DNA of 42,922 nucleotides from Rhodospirillaceae bacterium UBA6219 (GCA_002435715.1 DISD01000025.1:10739-53660); one strand, 5' to 3'. Positions 23,260 through 32,302 are shown, counted from the stretch's first letter. Numbers and translations: made by a program. Notes: generated from the sequence alone by a model not told the origin.

Positions 23260-24117
23260 ATGGACCCGACCGCGCTTTCCATCGCCACCATGCGCGCCGA
23301 CGAGGTTCAGACCTTGGAGGACTGGGCGGCGGCGGAAGGATGGAATCCCGGTCTGGCCGATCTTGCCATCGCTTATGCGGTCGATCCCGACGCCTTCATC
23401 GCGCTGCGCCGGGGTGACGAATTGGTGGGCGGCGGCTCGATCTTTTCCCACGGCGGCGCTTTCGGCTTCATGGGTCTGTTCATCATCCGCGCCGATCTGC
23501 GTGGCGGCAAACTGGGCACCACATTGTGGCACCAACGCCTGGACATGCTGCGCAAGCGTCTGGCACCGGGGGCCGGCATCGGCATGGACGGCGTCTTCGC
23601 CATGGTGCCGTTCTATGAAAAGGGCGGATTCAAATTCGCCCATCGCGACCTGCGCTTCGAAGGCATCGCCCACGGCCAGATGGACCCCGACGCCCACGCC
23701 TATCCCGACATCAGTTTCGCCGAAATCGATTCCTTCGACCGCTGTTTCTTCCCCGCCCCCCGCAGCACGTTCCTGGTACGCTGGCTGGAACAGCCCGGCG
23801 CCCACGTGCTGGGGATCCGCCAAGACGACATGCTGGCCGGTTACGGCGTGGCGCGGCCCTGCCGCAAAGGCTTCAAACTGGGCCCGGTTTTCGCCGACAC
23901 CCCGGACATCGCCGAACGCCTGATCGGCAGCCTGATGGCGAAGATCGAGGGTGAGCCGGTGGCGCTGGACATCCCCGAACCCAACGAAGCCGGATTGAAG
24001 CTGGCGGCGAAATTCGGCCTGTCCGAGTCCTTCGGCTGCGCGCGGCTTTACTATGGCCCCGCCCCCGACTTGCCGCTGAACGGCATCTTCGGGGTGACGT
24101 CCTTCGAGTTCGGCTGA
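23260..24117 (+). CDS. GNAT family N-acetyltransferase, two-domain
   Basis: A 285-residue protein. The N-terminal half is a GNAT acetyltransferase: FMGLFIIRADLRGGKLGTTL covers the core strand and the acetyl-CoA pyrophosphate loop (R-G-x-x-L-G), and MVPFYEKGGFKFAHRD is the typical C-terminal motif. The second half (IRQDDMLAGYGVARPC, FKLGPVFADTPDIAERL) resembles the extra domain found in YitH/HolE-like GNAT proteins. The substrate is unknown. The ATG at 23260 follows the rppH stop by 5 bases and is probably co-transcribed with it. It ends before a bidirectional hairpin at 24130. Confidence 0.88.
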   Translation: MDPTALSIATMRADEVQTLEDWAAAEGWNPGLADLAIAYAVDPDAFIALRRGDELVGGGSIFSHGGAFGFMGLFIIRADLRGGKLGTTLWHQRLDMLRKRLAPGAGIGMDGVFAMVPFYEKGGFKFAHRDLRFEGIAHGQMDPDAHAYPDISFAEIDSFDRCFFPAPRSTFLVRWLEQPGAHVLGIRQDDMLAGYGVARPCRKGFKLGPVFADTPDIAERLIGSLMAKIEGEPVALDIPEPNEAGLKLAAKFGLSESFGCARLYYGPAPDLPLNGIFGVTSFEFG

Positions 24118-24129
24118 CCAACGGGATGC

Positions 24130-24151
24130 GCGAAGGGGCAAGCCCCTTCGC
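24130..24151. terminator. bidirectional terminator between GNAT gene and gcvPB
   Basis: A perfect 9-base stem GCGAAGGGG/CCCCTTCGC with a CAAG loop lies in the 47-base gap between two convergent genes. It has no T-run. The position supports termination of both transcripts. Confidence 0.65.
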
Positions 24152-24164
24152 TGACCCTTATCCC

Positions 24165-25679
24165 TTACCCCTCGGCGTTCGCTCCGTGCTTCCAGCGCAA
24201 GACCGGCTGGCGGGCGGCTTGGGTTTCGTCCAGGCGGCGGCGCGGGGTCAGGCGCGGCGCCGCCTTGAAGTCGTCGGCTTCGCCGCCCTTGGCCTTGGCG
24301 GCCAAGGCGCGGACCACCTTGATGAAGCCGTCCAGGGTTTCCTTGGATTCGGTTTCGGTGGGTTCCATCAGAAGCGCGCCATGGACCACCAGCGGGAAGT
24401 ACATGGTCATGGGGTGGAAGCCTTCGTCGATCAGCATCTTGGCGAAGTCCAAGGTGCTGATGCCGCTATCCTTCAGGAAGCGGTCGTCGAACAGGCATTC
24501 ATGCATGCAAGGCCCGTCGAACGACGCCGACAGCACGTCCTTCAAGGATGCCAGCAGGTAATTGGCGTTCAGCACCGCGTCGGACGAGGCCTGGCGCAGA
24601 CCATCCGAGCCCATGGACAAGATATAGGCCAAAGCGCGGACGAAGACACCGAATTGGCCGTGATAGCCTTTGACCCGGCCAAAGGGCTTGGCGCCGGGGG
24701 CCTGTTCGGCGTGTTCCACCAATTCCAGGCCGTCCGTGCCATGGACCACGAAGGGCAGCGGCGCGTAAGGGGCCAGCTTTTCCGACAGAACCGTGGGACC
24801 GGCACCGGGACCGCCGCCGCCATGGGGGGTGGAAAAGGTCTTGTGCAGGTTGATATGCATGGCGTCGACGCCAAGGTCAGCCACCTTCACCCGGCCGACG
24901 ATGGCGTTGTAATTGGCGCCGTCGCAGTAAAAGAAAGCCCCGGCTTCGTGGGTGGCCCGGGCGATTTCGATGATCTCGTCTTCGAACAGGCCGCAGGTAT
25001 TGGGGTTGGTCACCATGATGCAGGCGACATCGGGCCCCAGCTTGGCCTTCAGCGCCGCCACATCGACGCGACCGCGTTCGGTGGCGGGCACCGGATCGAC
25101 GCTGTAGCCACACATGGAAGCCGTCGCCGGGTTGGTGCCATGGGCCGATTCGGGGACCAGCACACGGGTGCGATGTCCCTCGCCATGGTCGTCGTGATAG
25201 GCGCGGATGGACATCAGGCCGCACCATTCGCCATGGGCGCCGGCCGCCGGGCTCATGGCGACAGCCGGCATGCCGGTCAGGCCCTTCAGCCAATGGGCCA
25301 GACTGTCGATGACCGAAAGCGCGCCTTGCACGGTGGATTTCGGCTGGAAGGGGTGCAGATCGGCCAGGCCGGGCAGCCGCGCCATCTTTTCCGACAGGCG
25401 CGGATTGTGCTTCATGGTGCACGACCCCAGCGGATAGAACCCCGAATCGATACCGTAATTCTTTTGGCTGAGGCGGGTGTAATGGCGCACCACCTGGGGT
25501 TCGGACAGATCGGGCAGGCCGATGGCTTCCTTGCGGGCCAGACCGGCCAGACGGTCCTCGTCGATGGGGCCGGCATCGTCCACATCGGTGCCGATACGGC
25601 CGGGGCTTCCCTGTTCGAAAATCAGCGGTTCTTCCAGTTGCAGACCGCGATTGCCGGAAAACGTGGTGATCTCGGCCAT
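24165..25679 (-). CDS. gcvPB: glycine dehydrogenase (decarboxylating) subunit 2
   Basis: The 504-residue C-terminal-half subunit of the split P protein of the glycine cleavage system. It carries the PLP lysine (Lys280 in MHINLHKTFSTPHGGG, with the following Gly run). NYGIDSGFYPLGSCTMKHNP is the typical early signature, and PAAGAHGEWCGLMSIRAYH and VPESAHGTNPATASM match the glycine/PLP pocket. With GcvPA it decarboxylates glycine and loads the aminomethyl group on GcvH. It is the last gene of the operon and starts 1 base after the gcvPA stop. It ends near a bidirectional hairpin. Confidence 0.97.
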   Translation of the reverse strand: MAEITTFSGNRGLQLEEPLIFEQGSPGRIGTDVDDAGPIDEDRLAGLARKEAIGLPDLSEPQVVRHYTRLSQKNYGIDSGFYPLGSCTMKHNPRLSEKMARLPGLADLHPFQPKSTVQGALSVIDSLAHWLKGLTGMPAVAMSPAAGAHGEWCGLMSIRAYHDDHGEGHRTRVLVPESAHGTNPATASMCGYSVDPVPATERGRVDVAALKAKLGPDVACIMVTNPNTCGLFEDEIIEIARATHEAGAFFYCDGANYNAIVGRVKVADLGVDAMHINLHKTFSTPHGGGGPGAGPTVLSEKLAPYAPLPFVVHGTDGLELVEHAEQAPGAKPFGRVKGYHGQFGVFVRALAYILSMGSDGLRQASSDAVLNANYLLASLKDVLSASFDGPCMHECLFDDRFLKDSGISTLDFAKMLIDEGFHPMTMYFPLVVHGALLMEPTETESKETLDGFIKVVRALAAKAKGGEADDFKAAPRLTPRRRLDETQAARQPVLRWKHGANAEG

Positions 25680-25680
25680 G

Positions 25681-27030
25681 TCACAGCACCTCGTTCAGGG
25701 CGGAGACCAGGGCCTCCATGTCGTCTTGGGTATTGGTCTCAGTGGCGGCCAGCAACAAGACGGGGCGCAGTTCCGGCCAATGGGGGAAGAAACGCGCGGC
25801 GGCGACACCGCCCAAGATGCCCTTGGCCGCCAGCTTTTCCACCACGTCCGCCGCGTCCACGTCGTCGCCCAGGTAAAGCGAGAATTCGTTGAAATAGCTT
25901 TGGCTGATCACCTTGGCGCCCTTGACCTGGCGCAAGGCCTGTTCCAGCCGCACCGCATTGGCATGGTTCAGCTTGGCCAGCCGGGTCAGGCCGGTTTCGC
26001 CCAGCAGCGACAGATGCATGGTGAAGGCCAGGGCACACAGACCGGAATTGGTGCAGATGTTCGACGTGGCCTTTTCGCGACGGATATGCTGTTCACGGGT
26101 GGACAAAGTCAGCACGAAGCCGCGCTTGCCGTCCTGGTCCACGGTCTGGCCGCACAGGCGGCCCGGCATCTGGCGCACGTATTTTTCACGCGTCGCGAAC
26201 AGGCCCAGACCGGGACCGCCGAATTGCAGGCCCATGCCCAGGGATTGGCCTTCGCCGACGACGATGTCGGCGCCCATGGCGCCGGGCGGCGTGATCAGGC
26301 CCAAAGACACCGGTTCGGCCACCGCCACCACCAGCAAAGCGCCCACTTCATGGCAGGCATCGGCCAGTTGGGTCAGATCGCGGATGCCACCGAAGAAGCC
26401 GGGATTTTGCACCACCACGCAGGCGGTCTGCGAATCGACCCGGCCCATCAGATCTTCCATCCCAAAAGGATCCGGCGACAGGCTTTCCAATTCCAACCCC
26501 AAATGCTTGGTCACCGTTTCGGTGGTTTCCACGTAATGGGGATGCAGGCTGCCCGACAGGATGATCTTTTTCTTGCGCGTCACGCGCGCCGCCATGACGG
26601 CGGCCTCGGCGCAGGCGGTGGCGCCGTCATACATCGACGCATTGGCCACCTCCATGCCGGTCAGCATGCAGATTTGGGTCTGGAACTCGAACAGATATTG
26701 CAGGGTGCCCTGCGAGACTTCCGGCTGATAGGGCGTATAGCTGGTCAGGAACTCGCCCCGGGTCAGCAACTGGTCCACGGTGGCCGGAACATGGTGGCGA
26801 TAGATGCCGGCCCCGATGAAAAACGGCGCACAGCCCGCCGACAGGTTCTGCCCGGCCATGCGGGTGAATGCGCGTTCCACCGCCATTTCCGACAGCCCGG
26901 CGGGCAAGTCCACCGGCTGGTCCAGACGGGCGGCGGCGGGGACATCCTTGAACAAGGAATCCACGTCCTTGGCGCCGATGGCCGCCAGCATGGCGCGGCG
27001 GTCGGCATCGGTATGGGGCAGATAGCGCAT
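25681..27030 (-). CDS. gcvPA: glycine dehydrogenase (decarboxylating) subunit 1
   Basis: The 449-residue N-terminal-half subunit of the split P protein. It has the opening MRYLPHTDADRRAML, FIGAGIYRHHVPATVDQ, TPYQPEVSQGTLQYLFEFQ, NASMYDGATACAEA and VQNPGFFGGI, all typical of GcvPA. It lacks the PLP lysine, as expected, because that lies in GcvPB. The split form is usual in alphaproteobacteria and Gram-positives. It sits between gcvH and gcvPB and lies 13 bases after gcvH. Confidence 0.97.
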   Translation of the reverse strand: MRYLPHTDADRRAMLAAIGAKDVDSLFKDVPAAARLDQPVDLPAGLSEMAVERAFTRMAGQNLSAGCAPFFIGAGIYRHHVPATVDQLLTRGEFLTSYTPYQPEVSQGTLQYLFEFQTQICMLTGMEVANASMYDGATACAEAAVMAARVTRKKKIILSGSLHPHYVETTETVTKHLGLELESLSPDPFGMEDLMGRVDSQTACVVVQNPGFFGGIRDLTQLADACHEVGALLVVAVAEPVSLGLITPPGAMGADIVVGEGQSLGMGLQFGGPGLGLFATREKYVRQMPGRLCGQTVDQDGKRGFVLTLSTREQHIRREKATSNICTNSGLCALAFTMHLSLLGETGLTRLAKLNHANAVRLEQALRQVKGAKVISQSYFNEFSLYLGDDVDAADVVEKLAAKGILGGVAAARFFPHWPELRPVLLLAATETNTQDDMEALVSALNEVL

Positions 27031-27043
27031 GGGGCTTGGTCCC

Positions 27044-27418
27044 TTATTCCAGACCGGCGACGTATTCGTCGTAAGCGGCGCGGTCCATCAGCTCTTCCAG
27101 TTCGGCTGTGTTGGACAATTCCAGCTTGAAGAACCAGCCGTCGGCTTCCGGGCTTTCGTTGACCAAGGCGGGCTGACCGGCCAGGGCGTCGTTGCCGGCG
27201 GTCACGGTGCCCGACACCGGGGAATAGACTTCGGACGCCGCCTTGACCGATTCCACCACGGCGGAATCGCCGCCCTTGGTGACCTTGCGGCCCTTTTCCG
27301 GCACTTCGGCATAGACGATGTCGCCCAGCGCCTTTTGGGCGTAATCGGTGATGCCGACGGTGCCCAGGGAACCGTCAACGCTGATCCATTCATGGTCCTT
27401 GGTGAAGTACATGGTCAT
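27044..27418 (-). CDS. gcvH: glycine cleavage system H protein
   Basis: The 124-residue lipoyl carrier protein of the glycine cleavage system. The lipoylated lysine is Lys59 in ESVKAASEVYSPVSG. TKDHEWIS near the start and GDIVYAEVPEKG are family hallmarks. It carries the aminomethyl group from GcvP to GcvT. It lies 5 bases after gcvT and is part of the riboswitch-controlled operon. Confidence 0.97.
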   Translation of the reverse strand: MTMYFTKDHEWISVDGSLGTVGITDYAQKALGDIVYAEVPEKGRKVTKGGDSAVVESVKAASEVYSPVSGTVTAGNDALAGQPALVNESPEADGWFFKLELSNTAELEELMDRAAYDEYVAGLE

Positions 27419-27423
27419 GATTT

Positions 27424-28533
27424 TCAGCCCTTGTAATAGGAATGGGGGACGAACGGCAGCAAGGCGACATGGGCGTCCAGCGCCTTGCCGCGCACCATCA
27501 GCTTGACCGGCATGCCGGGAACGGCGAAACCGCGCGGCACATAGCCCATGGCGACGGGACCATCGGCCGAGGGACCGAAACCGCCCGAGGTGATTTCCCC
27601 CAAGGGGGTGCCGTCCACGTCGGTGATTTCCGTATGGGCACGGGCCGGGGCGCGACCATCGGGCTTGATGCCGACGCGCAGACGCGGCGCACCGGCGTTC
27701 AATTGCGCCAGGATGATTTCGGCGCCGGGAAAGCCGCCTTGTTCACGACGACGCTTGCCGATGACCCACGACAGCCCCGCTTCCACCGGGGTGGTATTGG
27801 TGTCGATGTCCGACCCGTACAGACAAAGACCGGCCTCCAGGCGCAGGGAATCGCGTGCCCCCAGACCGATGGGGGCGACCCCTTCTTCGGCCAACAAGGC
27901 TTGGGCCAGCTTTTCCGCCGACGCGGCGTCCACCGAGATTTCATAGCCGTCCTCGCCGGTATAGCCGGAACGGGTGACCCGACAGGCGATACCCGCCACC
28001 GGATAATCGGCGATGGACATGAATTTCTGATTTTCGGCACCCGGCGCCAGCTTGGCCATCACCGATGCCGCCTGGGGGCCTTGCAGGGCCAACAGCGCCC
28101 GGTCGGCCAGTATGGAAAGCTTGGCCTTGCCACCCAGCTTGGCCTGGATGTGGGCGAAATCGGCATCCTTGCAGGCGGCGTTGACCACCAGGAACAGCTG
28201 ATTGTCCGACAGCTTGGAAATCATCAGATCGTCCAGGATACCGCCCTGGTCGTTGGTGAACACCGAATAGCGGGTGCGCCCCTGGCCCAGCCCCTGGATA
28301 TCGCCGGGAACCAGGGCCTCGAACAGCGCGGCGACGTTTTCGCCTTCCAGCAGCGCCTGGCCCATATGCGAGACGTCGAACAGGCCGGCGGCTTTGCGGG
28401 TGTGCAGATGTTCACCCAACACGCCCAGCGGATATTGCACCGGCATGGCGTAACCGGCGAACGGCACCATCTTGGCCCCCAGCGAACGATGCAGGGAATC
28501 CAGCGGCGTGGTCAGCAAGGATGTGTCGGACAT
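27424..28533 (-). CDS. gcvT: glycine cleavage system aminomethyltransferase (T protein)
   Basis: The 369-residue T protein, which moves the methylene carbon from the H-protein arm to tetrahydrofolate and releases ammonia. Seen are GAKMVPFAGYAMPVQYP, FDVSHMGQALLEG, TRYSVFTNDQGGILDD and RSGYTGEDGYEI, with LRLEAGLCLYGSDID for the folate site. The ATG at 28533 has AGGGGA about 8 bases upstream. It is the first gene behind the tandem glycine riboswitch and its terminator, so it is expected to be induced by glycine. Confidence 0.97.
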   Translation of the reverse strand: MSDTSLLTTPLDSLHRSLGAKMVPFAGYAMPVQYPLGVLGEHLHTRKAAGLFDVSHMGQALLEGENVAALFEALVPGDIQGLGQGRTRYSVFTNDQGGILDDLMISKLSDNQLFLVVNAACKDADFAHIQAKLGGKAKLSILADRALLALQGPQAASVMAKLAPGAENQKFMSIADYPVAGIACRVTRSGYTGEDGYEISVDAASAEKLAQALLAEEGVAPIGLGARDSLRLEAGLCLYGSDIDTNTTPVEAGLSWVIGKRRREQGGFPGAEIILAQLNAGAPRLRVGIKPDGRAPARAHTEITDVDGTPLGEITSGGFGPSADGPVAMGYVPRGFAVPGMPVKLMVRGKALDAHVALLPFVPHSYYKG

Positions 28534-28551
28534 GGATCGGTCCCCTTACAG

Positions 28552-28587
28552 AAAAAGGTCGCAGCACGGGCCTGAAACGCCCGGTGC
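28552..28587 (-). terminator. riboswitch-controlled terminator before gcvT
   Basis: Reading leftward, a GC stem (GCAC-GGGC with GCCC-GTGC, one bulged base) is followed by TTTTT (complement of 28552-28556), 18 bases before the gcvT ATG. This is the likely expression platform of the glycine riboswitch. Confidence 0.75.
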
Positions 28588-28775
28588 CCCCCTCTGTCTT
28601 GGAACCTGAAAGATTCACCCAGGAGCCTGGGCTTACATCGTCGGTGGGGCCAAAACCGGCGGCCCGCTTTCCAGAGTGTCATCCCCCCGCTGGTCCTTTG
28701 GCCTGAGAGTTTCCAGGGGCGGTTGCTCCTTCGGCGGCGGGCCGTCCACCGGCCCGCTCTCTCCCAGCAGGGATC
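28588..28775 (-). promoter_or_regulatory. tandem glycine riboswitch
   Basis: Two glycine aptamers precede gcvT on the leftward strand. Aptamer 1 (about 28772-28680) shows GGGAGAGAGC, GCCGAAGGAGCAACCGCC and the core CTCTCAGGCCAAAGGACCAG. Aptamer 2 (about 28676-28590) shows CTCTGGAAAG, a variant CACCGACGATGTAAGCCC, and the core CTTTCAGGTTCCAAGACAGA. The linker between them is only a few bases long, as in classical tandem switches. Glycine binding would prevent the downstream terminator and switch on glycine breakdown. Confidence 0.93.
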
Positions 28776-28829
28776 ATCTGTGGGCAGGATGTCCCTGCCC
28801 CCAAAATTAGTCAATCATTAAGAATTGGC

Positions 28830-29360
28830 TTACTGCCTGGCCTTGCGATTGGCGTTCAGTTCGTCGGCGGTGGTCTGGAATCCCAGATAAATTTCGTATT
28901 TCTGGATGATGTCCTTGTCCTTGACCGGAACCCGCATGGTCACTGTCTCGTCGGTGTGGCGGGCGTAATTGCTGCCTTCCGAGAAGGTCACTTCCACCGG
29001 GAACACCGCCTTGGCCTCGGGCGAGGGATAGAACATCGGCATGGCGATGAAATAGTCGAACTTGGCCTTGCGGTCGTCGTCGGCCGGACCGCGGGTCAGG
29101 TTGAAGATCACCTGCATCTCGACCATGGCGCCCTTGTCGTCATAGCTGCACTGGCCGGTATAACCCTGGATTTCCGCCTGGAACTCCACGTCGGTCAGGT
29201 CGCGGCCCTTGCCCGGCTTGTACTTGGTCAGCGTCGCGGCATCGCCCAACAGATAGATGGGCGGACACGGCGGCGGCTCCTTCTTCTCGATCAACGAGCA
29301 CGAGGCCAGGAACGGCAGGGCCATCAGGGCGGCGACGACGGGCGCGAAACGACGGGTCAT
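28830..29360 (-). CDS. lipoprotein of unknown function
   Basis: A 176-residue secreted protein with a signal peptide ending in a lipobox, FLASC (Cys21), so it should be a lipid-anchored envelope protein. The mature part begins with Pro/Lys-rich sequence (EKKEPPPCPP), then YLLGDAATLTKYKPGKGRDLTDV, and later strand-rich segments (MVEMQVIFNLTRG, FPVEVTFSEGS, TVTMRVPVKDK) suggesting an immunoglobulin-like beta fold. I do not know its role. Many Rhodospirillales carry a similar gene near ispH. The start is the ATG at 29360; it is divergent from ispH. Confidence 0.8.
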   Translation of the reverse strand: MTRRFAPVVAALMALPFLASCSLIEKKEPPPCPPIYLLGDAATLTKYKPGKGRDLTDVEFQAEIQGYTGQCSYDDKGAMVEMQVIFNLTRGPADDDRKAKFDYFIAMPMFYPSPEAKAVFPVEVTFSEGSNYARHTDETVTMRVPVKDKDIIQKYEIYLGFQTTADELNANRKARQ

Positions 29361-29390
29361 GTTGGTCTTTCGAGAAAGGCGGCAAGGCCA

Positions 29391-29396
29391 TATAGT
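29391..29396 (+). promoter_or_regulatory. possible -10 element of ispH
   Basis: TATAGT (five of six matches to the -10 consensus) lies 45 bases before the ispH ATG; the -35 is weak. Confidence 0.3.
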
Positions 29397-29441
29397 CTGG
29401 CCCAACATTAGTGAACCTTCCGCAATTGCGAAAGTGGTCTT

Positions 29442-30383
29442 ATGAGCAAAACCCCATTGACCATCGTGCTGGCCTCGCCGCGCGGCTTCTGTGCCGGCGT
29501 CGACCGCGCCATCCTGATCGTCGAGGCTGCCATCGAAAAATACGGCAGCCCGGTCTATGTGCGCCATGAAATCGTCCACAACAAATTCGTGGTCGACGGG
29601 TTGAAGGCCAAGGGCGCCGTCTTCGTCGACGAACTGACCGAGGTGCCCGATGGCGTGCCCGTGGTGTTTTCCGCCCATGGCGTGCCCAAATCGGTCCCCG
29701 ACGCCGCCGAAAGCCGGGGCTTGGATTATCTGGACGCCACCTGCCCGCTGGTCACCAAGGTCCACCGCGAGGCGGAACTGCACCACGACATGGGACGCCA
29801 GATCGTCATGATCGGCCACAAGGGCCACCCGGAGGTGATCGGCACCATGGGCCAAGTGCCCGACGGCGCCGTATTGTTGGTGGAAGACGTCGCCGACGCC
29901 GAAGCGGTCAACCCCACCGACCCGGACAAGCTGGCCTATATCACCCAGACCACGCTTTCGGTGGACGACACCACCGCCATCGTCGAAGTGCTGAAGCGCC
30001 GGTTCCCCGACATCGTCGGTCCGCGCAAGGACGACATCTGCTATGCCACCACCAACCGCCAGATCGCGGTCAAGACCATCGCGCCCCATTGCGACGCGGT
30101 GATGGTGATCGGCGCCCCCAATTCGTCCAATTCCAAGCGTTTGGTGGAAGTGGCGGCACGCTCGGGCTGCGAACGCTCGATCCTGGTGCAACGGGCCGCC
30201 GAGGTGAATTGGGATTCTTTGGGCCAGATCGGACGCTTGGGCATCACCGCCGGCGCCTCGGCCCCGGAAGTGTTGGTGGAAGAAGTGATCGCGGCGGCGC
30301 GCGACCGCTTTGACGTCACCATCGAGGAAATCAAGGTCACCGACGAAACGGTGTCCTTCAAGCTGCCGCCGCAATTGCTGTGA
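29442..30383 (+). CDS. ispH: 4-hydroxy-3-methylbut-2-enyl diphosphate reductase
   Basis: The 313-residue iron-sulfur enzyme (LytB) of the last step of the MEP pathway, making IPP and DMAPP. The three cluster cysteines are Cys17 (PRGFCAGVDRA), Cys101 (DATCPLVTKVH) and Cys200 (DDICYATTNRQ). VRHEIVHNKFVVD, FSAHGVPKSV and GAPNSSNS are further active-site elements. The length is normal. It is followed, with a 4-base overlap, by a GNAT gene, and then thrB and rnhA. Confidence 0.98.
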   Translation: MSKTPLTIVLASPRGFCAGVDRAILIVEAAIEKYGSPVYVRHEIVHNKFVVDGLKAKGAVFVDELTEVPDGVPVVFSAHGVPKSVPDAAESRGLDYLDATCPLVTKVHREAELHHDMGRQIVMIGHKGHPEVIGTMGQVPDGAVLLVEDVADAEAVNPTDPDKLAYITQTTLSVDDTTAIVEVLKRRFPDIVGPRKDDICYATTNRQIAVKTIAPHCDAVMVIGAPNSSNSKRLVEVAARSGCERSILVQRAAEVNWDSLGQIGRLGITAGASAPEVLVEEVIAAARDRFDVTIEEIKVTDETVSFKLPPQLL

Positions 30384-30841
30384 GCATCCGTTCCGCCACC
30401 CCGGACGATGCCGCCACCGTGCTGGAATTGCTGCACCAACTGGCGGCGTTCGAAGGGGGTCGCGTCACCGCCCAGGCCCAGGATCTGGCGGACGCCTTGG
30501 CGCACCGACGACTGGAAGCCTTGTTGGCGGAACAGGACGGCAAGGTCGTGGGCTTGCTGACCCTGTTGCCCAGCTTCTCGTCGTGGCGTGGCCAGCAATG
30601 CGCGGTGATCCACGATCTTTTTGTCTTGGCCGAACAGCGCGGCAGCGGGCTCGGCGGCGACCTGGTTCGCGCCGCCATGGATTTGGCGTCGGTTCGCGGC
30701 TGGACCCGCCTGGACGTCAACGTGCTGGACTGGAACCACAAGGCTCAGGATTTCTATCGCCGTTTCGGCCTGACGCCGCAAAGCGATTGGCGAATCTGGC
30801 GGATCGAGGGCGAAGCACTGGAAAAGCCCCGGCGCCTTTAG
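30380..30841 (+). CDS. GNAT family N-acetyltransferase
   Basis: A 153-residue single-domain GNAT protein. The acetyl-CoA site is VIHDLFVLAEQRGSGLGGDLVRAAM (Q/R-x-x-G-x-G/A pattern), and LNHKAQDFYRRFGL-like sequence forms the C-terminal motif (actual residues LDWNHKAQDFYRRFGLTP). The substrate is unknown; this length is typical of small-molecule or protein N-acetyltransferases. It starts with GTG overlapping the ispH stop by 4 bases, so it is coupled to ispH. Confidence 0.9.
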   Translation: MSIRSATPDDAATVLELLHQLAAFEGGRVTAQAQDLADALAHRRLEALLAEQDGKVVGLLTLLPSFSSWRGQQCAVIHDLFVLAEQRGSGLGGDLVRAAMDLASVRGWTRLDVNVLDWNHKAQDFYRRFGLTPQSDWRIWRIEGEALEKPRRL

Positions 30842-30878
30842 TAGTTTGCCCCCCGGGTACAGAGCATAGGACAGGGGC

Positions 30879-31859
30879 ATGGCGGTCTATACCGAGGTTT
30901 CCGACGACGAGATGCGCGACTTCATCGCCGGTTACGATATTGGCGACGTGGTTTCGTTCACCGGTATCGCCGAAGGCGTCGAGAATTCCAACTTCCTGGT
31001 CCACACCGAGACCGGCCCCTATATCCTGACCATTTACGAAAAGCGGGTGAACCCGGCCGAGCTGCCGTTCTTCATCGATCTGATGGAACATCTAGCGGCG
31101 CGCGGGCTGGCCTGCCCCACCCCGCTGCACGGCCGCGACGGTCAGGTGCTGCGCCAATTGTGCGGCAGGCCGGCGGCCATGGTCACCTTCCTGCGCGGCA
31201 TGTCGGCCAAGCGCCTGAATACCGGCCATTGCGGCGCCCTGGGGGGTGCCTTGGCACAAATGCATGCCAAGGGTGCCGATTTCGCCGCCACGCGGGCCAA
31301 CAATCTGTCGGTTGCCGGCTGGCGGCCTTTGTTCGAGCAATGCCGAACCGGCGCCGACGGCGTCAAGCCGGGGCTGGAAGCTTTCATCGCCGAACGCCTG
31401 GATTTCCTGGAAGCCCATTGGCCCCAGACCTTGCCCAGCGGCCTGATCCACGCCGACCTTTTCCCCGACAACGTGTTCTTCCGCACCGACAAGGAAACCG
31501 GCGAAGAGAAAGTATCGGGGCTGATCGACTTCTATTTCGCCTGCACCGATGCCTTGGCCTATGACGTGGCCATCTGCCTGAACGCCTGGTGCTTCGAACC
31601 CGATGGCGCCTTCAACGCCACCAAGGCCCGGGCGCTTTTGAACAATTACCGCAAGGTGCGCCCGCTCAACGCCGACGAGATGCAGGCCCTGCCCATCCTG
31701 GCGCAAGGCGCCGCCATGCGGTTTTTGCTGACCCGGCTTTACGACTGGATCAACACCCCGCCCGGCGCCTTGGTCAAGCGCAAGGACCCGCTGGAATATT
31801 ACCGCAAGCTACGCTTCCACCAGGGGGTTTCCGGTCCCGGCGCCTATGGTGTGGCGTGA
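30879..31859 (+). CDS. thrB: homoserine kinase, ThrB2 (APH-fold) type
   Basis: A 326-residue kinase of the aminoglycoside phosphotransferase fold that phosphorylates homoserine in threonine synthesis. The catalytic loop is GLIHADLFPDNVFF, with Asp and Asn, and the metal-binding segment is GLIDFYFACTD. VENSNFLVHTETGPYILTI is the nucleotide loop. It is not related to the GHMP-type ThrB of E. coli; this form replaces it in many alphaproteobacteria. The rnhA start overlaps its end by 4 bases. Confidence 0.95.
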   Translation: MAVYTEVSDDEMRDFIAGYDIGDVVSFTGIAEGVENSNFLVHTETGPYILTIYEKRVNPAELPFFIDLMEHLAARGLACPTPLHGRDGQVLRQLCGRPAAMVTFLRGMSAKRLNTGHCGALGGALAQMHAKGADFAATRANNLSVAGWRPLFEQCRTGADGVKPGLEAFIAERLDFLEAHWPQTLPSGLIHADLFPDNVFFRTDKETGEEKVSGLIDFYFACTDALAYDVAICLNAWCFEPDGAFNATKARALLNNYRKVRPLNADEMQALPILAQGAAMRFLLTRLYDWINTPPGALVKRKDPLEYYRKLRFHQGVSGPGAYGVA

Positions 31860-32302
31860 GCGAAACCGTCGAGATTTTCACCGACGGGGCCTGTTCCGGC
31901 AATCCCGGTCCCGGCGGCTGGGGGGCGATCCTGCGCTATAAGGGCGTGGAAAAGGAATTGTGCGGCGGCGAGGTGGACACCACCAACAACCGCATGGAAA
32001 TGATGGCCGCCATCGTCGCCCTGGAAACCCTGACCCGGCCCTGCGCGCTCACCCTTTACACCGACAGCCAGTACGTCATGAAAGGCATGACCGAATGGCT
32101 GCGCGGCTGGAAGGCCCGGGGCTGGAAGACCGCCGACAAAAAGCCGGTGAAGAACGACGATCTGTGGAAACGGCTTGATGCGGCCTGCGCCCGACACCAG
32201 ATCACCTGGCAATGGGTCAAGGGCCATGCCGGCCACCCGGAAAACGAACGCGCCGACCAACTGGCCCGCGACGGCATCAAAAAGGTCTTGGGGACAGACT
32301 GA
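31856..32302 (+). CDS. rnhA: ribonuclease HI
   Basis: A 148-residue RNase HI that cuts the RNA of RNA-DNA hybrids. The four catalytic acids are Asp10 (FTDGACSGNPG), Glu48 (NNRMEMMA), Asp70 (YTDSQYV) and Asp134 (NERADQLA), with His124 region GHAGHPEN also present. The basic protrusion typical of E. coli (WLRGWKARGWKTADKKPVKN) is kept. The start is the GTG at 31856, overlapping the thrB TGA by 4 bases. Confidence 0.97.
   Translation: MSETVEIFTDGACSGNPGPGGWGAILRYKGVEKELCGGEVDTTNNRMEMMAAIVALETLTRPCALTLYTDSQYVMKGMTEWLRGWKARGWKTADKKPVKNDDLWKRLDAACARHQITWQWVKGHAGHPENERADQLARDGIKKVLGTD

Noticed and set aside
24126..25892. A 588-residue open frame antisense to gcvPB
   Set aside because: Shadow of a well-supported glycine cleavage gene; composition is skewed to Gly, Gln and His.
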